Source: Gorsachius magnificus | Taxonomy: Eukaryota; Chordata; Aves; Pelecaniformes; Ardeidae | Direction of reading: 5' to 3' | Assembly: GCA_034008185.1 (NCBI GenBank) | Contig: CM067086.1 | Span: 310,001 to 374,000, forward strand | DNA: 64,000 nucleotides | Shown here: positions 33,160-42,729 of the stretch, piece by piece | Position numbering within the stretch: the first letter of the stretch is position 1 | Layout of the letters: each line of letters begins with the position of its first letter | Made by a program: the position numbers and the translations under genes | Notes under the pieces: model-generated | What the model was told of the DNA's origin: nothing | The model's database searches: none | The model's input: the letters and a program-made list of their open reading frames with translations, nothing else

Positions 33160-33775
33160 GGTGAGGCAGGCAGGGTGCGGGCAGGGTGCGGGCAGGGTGC
33201 GGGCAGGGGTGGCAGGGGGGGGGGGGGGGGGCGCCAGGGCTCAGGGGGTGCAGGCAGGGCTCGGGGGTGCAGGCAGGGCTCGGGGTGCAGGCAGGGCTCG
33301 GGGGTGCAGGCAGGGCCCGGGAGGTGCAGGCAGGGCTCAGGGGGTGCAGGCAGAGCCCGGGGGGTGCAGGCAGGGCTCAGGGGGTGCAGGCAGGGCCCGG
33401 GGGTGCAGAGGCAGGGCTCAGGGGGTGCAGGCAGGGCCCGGGAGGTGCAGGCAGGGCTCAGGGGGTGCAGGCAGGGCCCGGGGGGTGCAGGCAGGGCTCA
33501 GGGGGTGCAGGCAGGGCCCGGGAGGTGCAGGCAGGGCTCAGGGGGTGCAGGCAGGGCTCAGGGGGTGCAGGCAGGGCCCGGGGGTGCAGGCAGGGCCCGG
33601 GGGTGCAGGCAGGGCCCGGGGTGCAGGCAGGGCCCGGGGGTGCAGGCAGGGCTCAGGGGGTGCAGGCAGGGCCCGGGGGGTGCAGGCAGGGCTCGGGGTG
33701 CAGGCAGGGCTCAGGGGGTGCAGGCAGGGCCCGGGGGGTGCAGGCAGGGCTCGGGGTGCAGGCAGGGCTCGGGGG
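33160..33775. repeat. 20-base GTGCAGGCAGGGCTCAGGGG minisatellite
   Basis: About thirty copies of GTGCAGGCAGGGC(T/C)C(A/G)GGGG, alternating mainly between GCTCAGGGG and GCCCGGGGG variants. It lies at the junction between the two synteny blocks. Confidence 0.95.
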
Positions 33776-33795
33776 GGGGGGGGCACTACTCCGCC

Positions 33796-33949
33796 ATTGG
33801 CCGGATGATACAACTCTCTGCAAGCAGGCAGCCAATCAGCATCCCCAAAACAACTGGCTAATCAGCGCGAGGGAAGCCACCGGCCGAACCAATCCGCAGA
33901 GAGCACCGCGGTGGCCAATCAGCACGGCTCATCTGTGCCAGCTGGCCAA
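33796..33949. promoter_or_regulatory. Cluster of five CCAAT boxes with no assigned gene
   Basis: CCAAT motifs (either strand) at 33796-33800, 33832-33836, 33889-33893, 33915-33919 and 33945-33949, three of them in the context GCCAATCAGC. This is the classic NF-Y site. The nearest annotated starts are the tRNA genes, which do not use NF-Y in the usual way, so the target is unknown. Confidence 0.5.
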
Positions 33950-34086
33950 TCAGCACGCGAGGGGGGTGGGGGCACGGCCCCAGCCCTGCCCGGCCCCCCC
34001 CCCCCCCCCCCAGTGCCCCCCCCCTCGGTGGGGCAAAATAAAAAAGAAGGGGGGGGGGTCCCCCCAAAAACGCTGCGGGGCGGGGG

Positions 34087-34159
34087 TGGCTCCGCTGGGG
34101 CTCGAACCCAGGACCTTCTGCGTGTAAAGCAGACGTGATCACCCCTACACCACGGAGCC
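34087..34159 (-). tRNA. tRNA-Val, anticodon UAC
   Basis: On the minus strand a 73-base cloverleaf begins GGCTCCGTGGTGTAGGGGT and ends GAGCCA. The acceptor arm GGCTCCG pairs with CGGAGCC; the anticodon arm TCTGC-TTTACAC-GCAGA gives UAC; the T arm is CCTGG-GTTCGAGC-type with box B GGTTCGAGCCC. A T run follows on the minus strand (34069-34073) as pol III terminator. No intron. Confidence 0.96.
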
Positions 34160-34381
34160 GGCGGGGGGACCCCAGCCCCCCCGATCCAGGGGGGCACCGG
34201 GGGGGGGGGGGGGGGGGCACCCAGATGGCAGTGGACATGAGGGGGACAACATCCCCCCCCTCATCACCCCTCCCCCCCCCCCCCCAAATCCCCACCGCGC
34301 TCAGGCCGGACCTAGCAAAGCCCAGCCTGGGGATCACCGTTGGGGGGTCCCGAAGCGGGGGGGGCGGGGGGGTTTGTGGGG

Positions 34382-34468
34382 GGCTCTGTGGCGCAAGGGA
34401 GAGCGCGTTGGACTTCTGCGGGGGGGGGGGGCAATCAAAGGTTGTGGGTTCCAGTCCCAACACAGCCG
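34382..34468 (+). tRNA. tRNA-Arg, anticodon UCU, with short intron; two stem mismatches
   Basis: GGCTCTGTGGCGCAAGGGAG opens the molecule; GGACTTCT gives anticodon UCU, then an insertion of about 13-16 bases, mostly G, before TCAAAGGTTG, as in intron-bearing vertebrate tRNA-Arg(UCU). It ends CACAGCCG, with TTTT at 34474 as terminator. The acceptor arm has a C-C mismatch (position 5/68), the T arm a G-A mismatch, and the T loop reads TTCCAGT instead of TTCGAGT. It may be a decayed copy or contain sequence errors. Confidence 0.8.
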
Positions 34469-34964
34469 CTGCGTTTTGCTGGGGGGGGGGGGGGGGGGCA
34501 CGCACACAGATATAGGGACCCCCCCCCCCCCCAGGACAGAGCCCGGGGCCAGCATGGGTGGGTTGGGGGCGATGGGGGGGGGCAGGATTAGGCCCAAGGG
34601 GTGCGGGGTCACCCCCAGAAGTTGGGGGGGGGTCACCCCTTGGAGTTCAGCCCCCATAGACGAGTGTCCTCAGGGGACACTTCTGGCAGCCTGCAGACCC
34701 CTTTTTGGGGGGGGGGGTGGGGTGGGGGGGGTGTCGCAGGGGCTGGCCTGGCACCCACCCCAGGGTGGCAGCCACGTCCTGGGGGGGCCAGGGTGGCACC
34801 TGGGGACCTCCAGGAACAGGGGGTGCCCATGAAGGGGGGGGGGGGGGGGGGGGGGGGGGAATGTAAGGAGGCCATGGTGCTGGCGCACCCAGGAGGAGGA
34901 AGAGGGGGCAGAGGAAGGCTGGGAAGGACGTGCCTCCCCCACAGCCCCCCCCAAAACAGGAGCT

Positions 34965-35037
34965 GCCCGGGTAGCTCAGCCGGTAGAGCATCAGACTTTT
35001 AATCTGAGGGTCCAGGGTTCAAGTCCCTGTTCGGGCG
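34965..35037 (+). tRNA. tRNA-Lys, anticodon UUU
   Basis: A 73-base cloverleaf from GCCCGGGTAGCTCAGCCGG to TTCGGGCG. The acceptor arm GCCCGGG/TTCGGGC pairs (one G-U); anticodon arm CAGAC-TTTTAAT-CTG gives UUU; box B is GGTTCAAGTCC. A TTTT terminator follows at about 35055. Intact and essentially identical to vertebrate tRNA-Lys(UUU). Confidence 0.97.
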
Positions 35038-35190
35038 CTGCCAACCACCCCGCCTTTTATCTTTGGGGGGTGGCAGGACCCCTGCAAAGGTTTGGGGGGG
35101 GGGGGCCCTCAGCTCCCCCCAGGGGACCCCCCAGCATCAGCACCCACCCCCCCACAGAGCAGGCGCAGCCAGGCTGGGGCATTTACAGAT

Positions 35191-35196
35191 TTTAAT
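35191..35196 (-). terminator. Possible polyadenylation signal ATTAAA of OSBP
   Basis: TTTAAT on the plus strand within an AT-richer patch, about 940 bases past the OSBP stop. The gap up to the stop holds G/C runs, a poly-A tract (35620-35646) and no gene, consistent with a 3' untranslated region. Confidence 0.5.
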
Positions 35197-35617
35197 TTAG
35201 TTTTTTTTTCCTGGAGGATTGGGGGGGGGGGGGGGAAGAGAAAAAAAAAAAAAAGGCATCATACCCCCCCACTGTTCAGTTTTGGGGGGTGCAGAGACCC
35301 CCCCCAGCCTCCCCCCACGGCACATCTCCCTCTGCCGTAGTGTTTGGGGGGGGGACCCCTGCCCCCACCCCTCGGGGAAGGCACCTCGGGGGGACCCCGC
35401 GGGGGGGGTGGGGGGGGACGACGGACACACACACGCCCTGGGGGGGCTGGGGACAGGGCCCCCCAGCCTGGGAGCAGCTGAGCACCCGCTCCCCTGGGGC
35501 GCTGAGCAGGGGACCCCGCTTGCTCTCTACATTATATATAATATACACCTATAGAACAGGCTGTGGGGTGGGGTCAGGCCCCCCCCCGCACCCCCAGAGC
35601 ACCCAAGGGCGAAGAGG

Positions 35618-35653
<36 letters not shown>

Positions 35654-36137
35654 GGGGTAGACCAAGGCCCAGCCTCGGGCTCGCCCCGCTGCGCCCACCG
35701 CCCGAGCAGAGCCAGCCCCCGCCCGCCCCGGTGGCCACGCTGGCCACCAGCCCCGCGGGGGCCGTGTCCCGGGCCCGAGGGGGCCACCCAGGCCATGAGC
35801 AAGTACGGGTGGCTGGGGTGAAGGGACCCCCCCCCCCCCCCCCTCTCCTCCTGCCCCGAGCGGGTGGTGGGGGGGGGCCCCCCGTACCGGCTCCCGCTCC
35901 CCGCCACCAAGGCCAGTTTGGATGGGCTAAGGCAACCCCGGCGGGCGAGCGGGGCCGGCGAGGGCGTTTGTGGGGGACAGGCGGGCGGTTAAGACAGACG
36001 GACAGACAGCCAGGGCGGCGGCGGTGATGGTGGGAGGGGGGGGGGGGGTGTGGGTGGGGTGGGGGGGCTGTGGCAAAGCGCCAGGCGGTGGCTCGGTGCC
36101 GGTGCTTGGCCCCCGCCGCTCCTTCCCCGCCGGGGGT
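35197..36137 (-). other. OSBP: Presumed OSBP 3' untranslated region
   Basis: No conserved frame on either strand. Holds a TATATAATATA patch at 35530-35550, a 27-base A run near 35620 and several G runs. Assigned to OSBP by position between its stop and the candidate ATTAAA. Confidence 0.5.
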
Positions 36138-39100
36138 TCAAAAAATGTCCGGGCACAAGGTCCAGTCCTGTTTCTCTTTGCTCTCCCAGTATCCGCCCTT
36201 GTAGACGTGCGCCAGCTCCTGGGTGACGGGGTCCTTCTTGCGCTCGAACCACAGCGGCTTGTAGGGGTTCCGCTGTTTCTCGGCGTTGGCTTCGTCCCAG
36301 CGGCCGTTCTCCGGGGGGGGCGAGGGGGCTCGCCCTTTCCTTCCCCGGGGCCCGGGGGCCGGCCCCTTGCGGGAGATGCGCTGCTTCTCCTCCAGCCGCT
36401 GTTTCTCGGCGTTGGCTTCGTCCCAGCGGCCGTTCCCATCAGGCGTTGGTCGGGACGCCGGCGGCTATCCGTGGGCGCCGTGCCGCTCTCCGGGGCGTTG
36501 AGCGTCAACGCCAGCTCCGAGAAGTAGTACATGTTCTCCGCGTATTTCCTGCGCCGGGAGAAGGGGATGGAGCTCAGCCTCTCCCCGTCAGCGGGCCGCA
36601 CCCCAGCCCCAAACCCCCCGGCCCTTCCGGGGGTTCCCCCCCCCCCCCCCCCAAGCTAGGGCGCCCGCCCACATCCCCCCCACTCACGGGAGCGGGTTCC
36701 TCTTCCACAGCAGCACCCGGCTGTCCTCGGCCTCGTGGGCTCGCTGCCGTCCCTCCGCCCCGTTGTCCCCGGCGCCCAGCATCACCTTGTAGCAGTCCAT
36801 CTTCTCGTCCCAGGTACCCAAGAGGACAAAATGCACCTTCCCCGCGGGGTCTGTCACCTCCCCGGTGACCTGTCGGGAGAGGGGATGGCCCGAAATCAGG
36901 ACCCCCAGGAGCCGGGAGCGCCCCCGTGCCCACCCAGCCTCCCCCCTGCCCCTACCTTCCTGGCCACATCCCGCGAGAAGTAGCTGTAAGGAACAAACTT
37001 GAGGTTGCACTTGTCGCCTGTCTTGTGATTGACGATTTCAATCTCACCCGACTGTGGAGGGGAGGAGGAGGAGAGGGTCACAGCCAGCCCCTCCCACCCC
37101 GTCTCCACGGCAGGGGAAACTGAGGCACGGGCCCGGCACAAAGGAGCCCCATCACCAGGGTTCCACCCCACCTGGTCTATCCAGAGCTTGCCCACGATGA
37201 TGTTGTGCACGGTGGTGGTGACCTTTTTCCACGTGTAGTGGTTGCCAGAAGAGTGGAAGACGCAGTGGATGGTACCTGAGGCGGGAGGGCTGTGCTGGGG
37301 ACGGTCCCCTGGAGCCTCGCCCGGCCGGCCCCCAAACCCGCCCTGCCCCCCCACGCAGCTCCCCAAGCCTCTCCCTGCCCGGTGGGGCCATGGAGCTCAC
37401 CCAGAGGCATGATGGAGAGGTATTTGCCCCGAAATTTGCTGGTGATTTTGATTTCCTGGCGAAGCGTCCAGCCGTGCTTGGAGTCGGCGTGGTGGGCAGC
37501 GGCCGGCGGGTGGTGGCTCACCTGGCCGGGAGAGGGGAGCAGTCAGTGCCAGCCCCCCCTGAGCGGGCCCGGGTGGGCCCGGAGGAGCGGGGCTGGGCCG
37601 TACCTGCTCGCAGAGGGAGCGGTAGCCGTTCTCCTCCAGGCGATCCAGCTCAAAGGTCTCCCCCAGGAGGGGGTTGAAGGGTTTGCTGGTGCGGAAGACG
37701 GTGGTGGAGTAGGACGAGACGGTGAAGGCGGCCACGTAGCAGAGCTGCTCCAGCGAGCTCTCGCACTTGGCCGCCCGGTCGAGCAGCTCGTGGTACTCCA
37801 GGTCCTCCGTCAGACGCTGCAGCATGGACAGGGGCTCGTTGAAGTTCACCTGGAAGGGAGCGAGAGGTAAGAGGGGGGGTGGTGAGATGGCCCTGGGGTG
37901 CCCCGTGCCCACCCGCCGGCTGCGTCCCCGCTCACCGGCATGGGGATCTTGGACAACTCCTTCCCGATGCAGTTCTTCATGATGCTCCAGAGATTGAGGC
38001 TGTAGTTGGGTTTGTAGGGGATGCGGGTTCTCTTCTCCTTCTTGGTGTCTTCTACCTGGTGCTTGTACTGGGGGGGGGGAAAACAGGGATGAGACAAGGG
38101 CTGCTGCTGTCACCCCCCACCCCCCTCCGCAGGAACCGGGGTGCCCCCAGCCCGGCCCTGCCTCACCGCTGCCCCCCTGCCAGCCCTTTCCCTCCACACA
38201 CGGCGGCAATTCCCCCGTCCTACCTGCTCGTCCAGGCTGATATCGCTGCTGGTGCCGCTGATGTTGCTGCCGGTGCGCCTGGAGGGGGGGAGGAGAGGGG
38301 CAGAATCAGGCCCCAGCGGGGTTGGGGGCAGGTGGGGGGGCAGCCCCCGCGCCCCAGCACTCACTTGTGGCCCAAGCTCTCCGGCATGGTGATGATCTCC
38401 GGGGCGTCGAAGAATTCGTTGTCGTCATCCTCATCGCTCAGGTCTCCTTTTGCAGGGCAGCACGGGTCTGGGGACGGAGAGGGGGAGAGGGCAGCTGAGG
38501 CAGCGAGTTCAAGGTTCCTCCCAGTTTCCCCCAGTGAGTACTGGAGGGTCCCCCATCAGCGACGGGGAGGGACTGGAAGCATGCACGGCGCTGCTGGCTT
38601 CCCCTCTCCCGCACCGTCAGCCCCGGTCTCACGCCACCGCTGCTCGCTCCCCGCCCCCCCCCCCCCCAGCCCGCTGGGTACCTTTGGTGGAGCCGCCGGT
38701 GCCGGGCACGCTGGCGGGCAGGACGGTGGCACCACGGAAAGCCCTCTCCAGGTGGTTGTGCTGCTTGGCCAACTGCTCCAGCGTCTCCTCCAGCCGGATG
38801 CGCTGGTCCCGTTCGTGCTGCAGCGATTTCTGCCACTTCTTACTGTGGGTCTGGGCCAGCATCAGAAAATCCCGGCAGGCCTGCGGGGAAACGGTGCCCC
38901 ATGGGTGCACGGTCCGTGGGTGGGGGGCAACCCCCCCGTGGGAGCCCCGTCACGGGCTGGGGCGCGGGCTCACGTTGATCATGGCGTTGGAGGTGATGCG
39001 GAAAAGGGTGGCACGCTCGTTCACTTGCTTGTCTTCTCGGCAGCCGGAGGGCCTCCAGCTCGCTGAGGGAACGCTGCAGGGCCGTGCCGTGCTTGGCGAT

Positions 39101-41222
39101 CAGGTCGTTGCAGGTGCTGAGATCCTCCACTTTGCTGGACAGGGTGCGCAGCGTGCTCTGCAGCTCCGTCTTGTCCGTTTGCGACACCGACTCGTCACCG
39201 GAGTCATCTGCCGGCGGGAAGGGACGTTAGCGTGGCCCTGGCTGGGGGTGGGGGAACCTCGCTCCTCCCAGGAGATGAGGAAGCTGCGCACTGGGAGCAG
39301 CGGGAGCGCCTGCCCTCTGAGCCGCACCAGGCTCCGATCGTGGGGCTGCCGGGACGGGCACGGCAGGAGGCCCCCACCCCGGCTCCTTGAGGGCTGGGAG
39401 CCACAGACGGGGCGCTCCCGGCCACTGCCACGGCATCCCGGACGGCGACGTCGCGGCAGGGAGCGGCAGCTCGGAGCAGATGGCCGATCTCTTGCCGCAC
39501 GAGCGGCCGCGCTAGCGAGGGAGCTGCGTGCCAGGCTGCCGGCGGCTCCTCAAGCCAGAGCCAAGCAGCAGGGAAGCGGGCTCGGCACGGCCGCAGCAGG
39601 CAGGACAGCGCTGCCAAGCTCACCTGGGGACGGAGACAGCCGCCCCTTCCGAACCCCGGCTGCCAGCACCCCGGGCCACGTGCCGCGACGCTGTCCCTGC
39701 ACAGCAGGGGAGACAGGCAGGGAAAAGCAGGACGCGTTTCTGGCCAGCGGGAAGCGAAGCGGCCTTGGGAACAGGGAGGGGACGAGCAGGCACGTTCTGC
39801 AGAGGGGTAAAACAGCGCCTGGGCCCGAGGAGCGGGACCCGCACGGGCGCAGCTTGGCTCCGGGGGGGCTGGGGGGACACGCGCCGGCTGATGTAGGGGG
39901 CTGCGAAGGCCGTACCTGACTCCTCCAGCATCTTGACAGCTTTGGCCTTGGCCAGCTCCAGGGCGGTGACCCAGCGCTGGCGCTCCACCTCCGAGCTGGC
40001 CTTCAGGTGGTAGGTCTGGGCGCCGCCGTTGGAGATGATGAAGTTGCAGGAATCCTCCACGGTGATGTTGGCCGTGGCCAGGTTGATGGTGCCGCGGCAG
40101 GTATGCCGCATCTCCGCCTTGGATCTGCACGGGGAGGGCAGGACGGGGGCACGCTCAGGGAGCCCGGGGGGAAAGGAGGGGCCCCTGGAGCTGGGAAGCC
40201 TGGGGGGGCCATGGAGGGGGCCTGGCATTCCCCCCCCCCGCCCCCGCCACAGGCAGGGCTATTAATAGGGCACCGGCTCCAGCCCCTGGCGGCTTTGCCA
40301 AGCCGGGCGGGCACGCAGCCGGCGTGGGGTTTCATGGCCAGCGCCGGAACGGGGCCAAGGCTGGCGCCGGCACTTGGGGGGGGGGAAGAAAGTGGGGAGG
40401 GGGACTGCAGGCCCCAGCCCCCAGAGCGAGCTCGGCAGCCTCGGGGGGGGGGCACGGAGCTTCCCCCTGGTGCCTCCCGCACAGGAGGAGGACGAAGTCC
40501 CCGGTGCGAGGCCGTGCCAGCCCGGCACACCCCTTCCACGTCACCGGGCCCCGGCCTGCCGGGCGAGGGAGGGAAGGGGGGGGGGGGGGGAAGCCGCTTG
40601 GGGCACCCCCGGCCCGGTGGCCACTGCCTCCCCCCCCCCCGGCGGGCTGTAACCGGAGCCGGCAGCTGCCCGCAGGCTCCGGTTCCCCCATAAATAATGG
40701 AGAACCGGGGCCCCCGGGGCCGGGCTAGGTGTCCCCGGGGGGGGGGGGGGCCGGGGGGGGCCAAACGCCGCGGGGCGCCCGCCCGGGCGGGGGCGACACC
40801 GGGCTGGCACCGGGGGCGGCACCGAGGCCTCCCCACCGGCTCGGGGCGGGGTGGGGGGGGCACACACCGCCCCCTCCCCCCCCTCCCCCCCCCACCGGGG
40901 CGGGCCCAAGGTCACGGGGGAGCCCCGCGGCGCAGGGAGGGGGCTCGGGGCGGGGCGGGGCGGGGCGGGTCCCCCCGGTGCCGTACCGGTAGTAGCTGAG
41001 GAGGCCGTTGCTGAGCACGAACCAGCGGCGCTGGTAGCCCTTGATGTAGTTGGTCCATTTGAAGAGCCAGCCCTCCCGCGCCGAACCGGACCCGGCGCCG
41101 CCCGACCCGGAACCGCCACCACCACCGCTGCCGCCTCCCGTTGCTGCCGCCGCCGCCGCCGCCGCCGCCGCGCCCGCCCCCGGGCTCGGGCCCGCCCCGC
41201 CGCCCGCCGCCGGTGAGGGCAC
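36138..41222 (-). CDS. OSBP: Oxysterol-binding protein 1, start codon not resolved
   Basis: Lipid exchanger that moves sterol and PI4P at ER-Golgi contacts. Exons (minus strand): 40987-about 41222 (Gly/Ala-rich N-terminus then PH-domain start [20 protein letters not shown]), 39916-40124 (rest of PH domain), about 38989-39208 (coiled coil), 38682-38880, 38365-38468 ([13 protein letters not shown], the FFAT-type motif for VAP binding), 38224-38280, 37937-38070, 37604-37852, 37401-37522 ([10 protein letters not shown] sterol/PI4P signature), 37173-37276, 36956-37053, 36688-36870, 36138-36548 (ends CPDIF). No in-frame ATG precedes the first exon block; the frame shifts near 39028-39048 and near 36436, and a 40-base segment is duplicated in the last exon. 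Confidence 0.94.
36270..36436 (-). repeat. OSBP: Direct duplication inside the last OSBP exon
   Basis: Plus-strand intervals 36270-36310 and 36396-36436 are identical over about 38-40 bases. Both encode [13 protein letters not shown]. The first copy is followed by [11 protein letters not shown], then a Pro/Arg-rich spacer, then the second copy, which joins [13 protein letters not shown] in frame. Confidence 0.9.
41132..41175 (-). repeat. OSBP: GCC trinucleotide repeat coding poly-alanine in OSBP exon 1
   Basis: About twelve GCC/GCG triplets encode an alanine run in the low-complexity N-terminus, in keeping with the Gly/Ala-rich start of mammalian OSBP. Confidence 0.75.
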
Positions 41223-41590
41223 CGCCCCGCCGCGCTGCCGTCACCCGCCCCGCCCCCGGCTGCGCCCCATTGGCGGCGGCGGCCCCCGCGCGCCCCGCCC
41301 CGCCCGCCGGATTGGTGCCACTCCCCGCGCGGGGCGGTGCCTGCGCGCCCATTGGCTGCTGGCGCGCTTGCGCTGAAGGCGGTGAGGTTGCGCGCCCCGC
41401 CCCGCCTTTTCCACTGGGCCTCTCGCCCGCCCGTCTCCGCGGCGCGCCAATGAGCGGAGGAGAGGGGAGCCGCGCGTCACTGACGTCAGGGGCGGGGCCG
41501 AGCGGCGGAGAGGTGACTCATCCCGGCACTGATTGGCCGCGGGGGCGGGCCCTCCCGCTGCTCGCGCCGCCATTGGCCGAGACCTGACCC
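41223..41590 (-). promoter_or_regulatory. OSBP: OSBP promoter: six CCAAT boxes and a CRE
   Basis: ATTGG/CCAAT motifs occur at about 41265, 41311, 41351, 41448, 41530 and 41571, with a perfect palindromic CRE (TGACGTCA) near 41481 and an AP-1 site (TGACTCA) near 41515. CpG-rich, no TATA box. This fits an NF-Y-dependent housekeeping promoter directly upstream of OSBP exon 1; binding is inferred. Confidence 0.65.
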
Positions 41591-41895
41591 TGCCGGTGTG
41601 GGGGGTGGCGGTGACCCCTGACCTTTGACCGGAGCAGGGGCGGGGGGGGCGACGCTCCGCAGCCCCAAGGCCTCGGGCCCGGGGCTGCGGGGAGGGGGGG
41701 GGGGGCGAGGGAGGCGGCTCCCTCCCGGAGCACCCGGGGGGCGATGGAGGCCGGGGGGGGCCGGGTGGGGGGGGCAGAGCCCCGGGGTGGATTTGGGGGG
41801 GGGGCAGAGCCCCGGGGGGGGGTTTGGGGGTGGGGTGGGGGTGCCCGTCCCCCGTGGAGAAGCAGAGGCCACGCTCCCGCAGTATACAATTCATC

Positions 41896-41901
41896 TTTAT
41901 T
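41896..41901 (-). terminator. Polyadenylation signal AATAAA of PATL1
   Basis: TTTATT on the plus strand, about 830 bases after the PATL1 stop; a second TTTATT lies at 41935-41940. The 3' untranslated region between contains AT-rich sequence, A runs and a GGA repeat (42255-42282). Confidence 0.75.
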
Positions 41902-42729
41902 TACAATACCCTATAAAAATGTAAATTTAGAAACTTTATTCTCATTAACCAGAACCAAAAATTCAAGGGGGGGGGGGGGGGAGGGGGGGAAGGAAAGCAC
42001 AAAGAAAAAAAAAAAAAAATATATATATAAATAAATGAACTTTCCACTTGATCAATCGGAGGAAAGTGAGGGGGGGCCGGGAAGCAGCCGGTTAATGCCG
42101 GGGAGGAGTTACTGGTTGTAAAATACCTACATGTGCAAATCTCTTTGTTTTCTTTTTAAAAGCAAAAAAAAAAAACCCAGTAAAATCAAACCACCGCCGC
42201 CACCACCCCCCCCCCCACTCCTCGCCGCCATCCCATTCCCGAGGAGCGGAACGGCAGAATTGGGAGGAGGAGGAGGAGGAGGCACGGCCGAGCCCCCGCG
42301 GGTGCTGGGACTGAAGGTGGGGCGCGAGGGGAAGGAGCCGACTCTCTCGGGGAAGACGAGGCGAGTGTGCAAAAAAAGTGTGTGCACGTCCGCTGGCAGG
42401 GGAAGGGCAGGGACCTCAGTGCTCCAGGGGGCCGGGGAAGGAGCGGGGAAGGGCAGAGGGAGCCGAGGTGGGGGCTTCTCCCACCCCTAGGCCCCCCCCC
42501 CCCGCCCCTCCCGGCCCCATGCGTTTGGGGGGGGGGGGAACGGGGGGGCGGGGAGGGGGCTCGGGCGCAGGGGGGGAGAGGCAGCGCTTTGTTGGGGAGC
42601 AGCCAAACCCCCCCGCCCCCCCCCGCCCCCCCCCCCACCGGGGCGCGGCCCGGGGGGGGGGGGGGGAGGGGGAAGCGCTTGCCCCCCCTCTGGAACGCTC
42701 CGGTGCCGACGAGGAGCGGCGGAGATCTC

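Noticed and set aside
41220..41222. GTG as the true OSBP start
   Set aside because: Non-AUG initiation cannot be assumed; an upstream indel hiding the ATG is at least as likely in this G/C-rich stretch.
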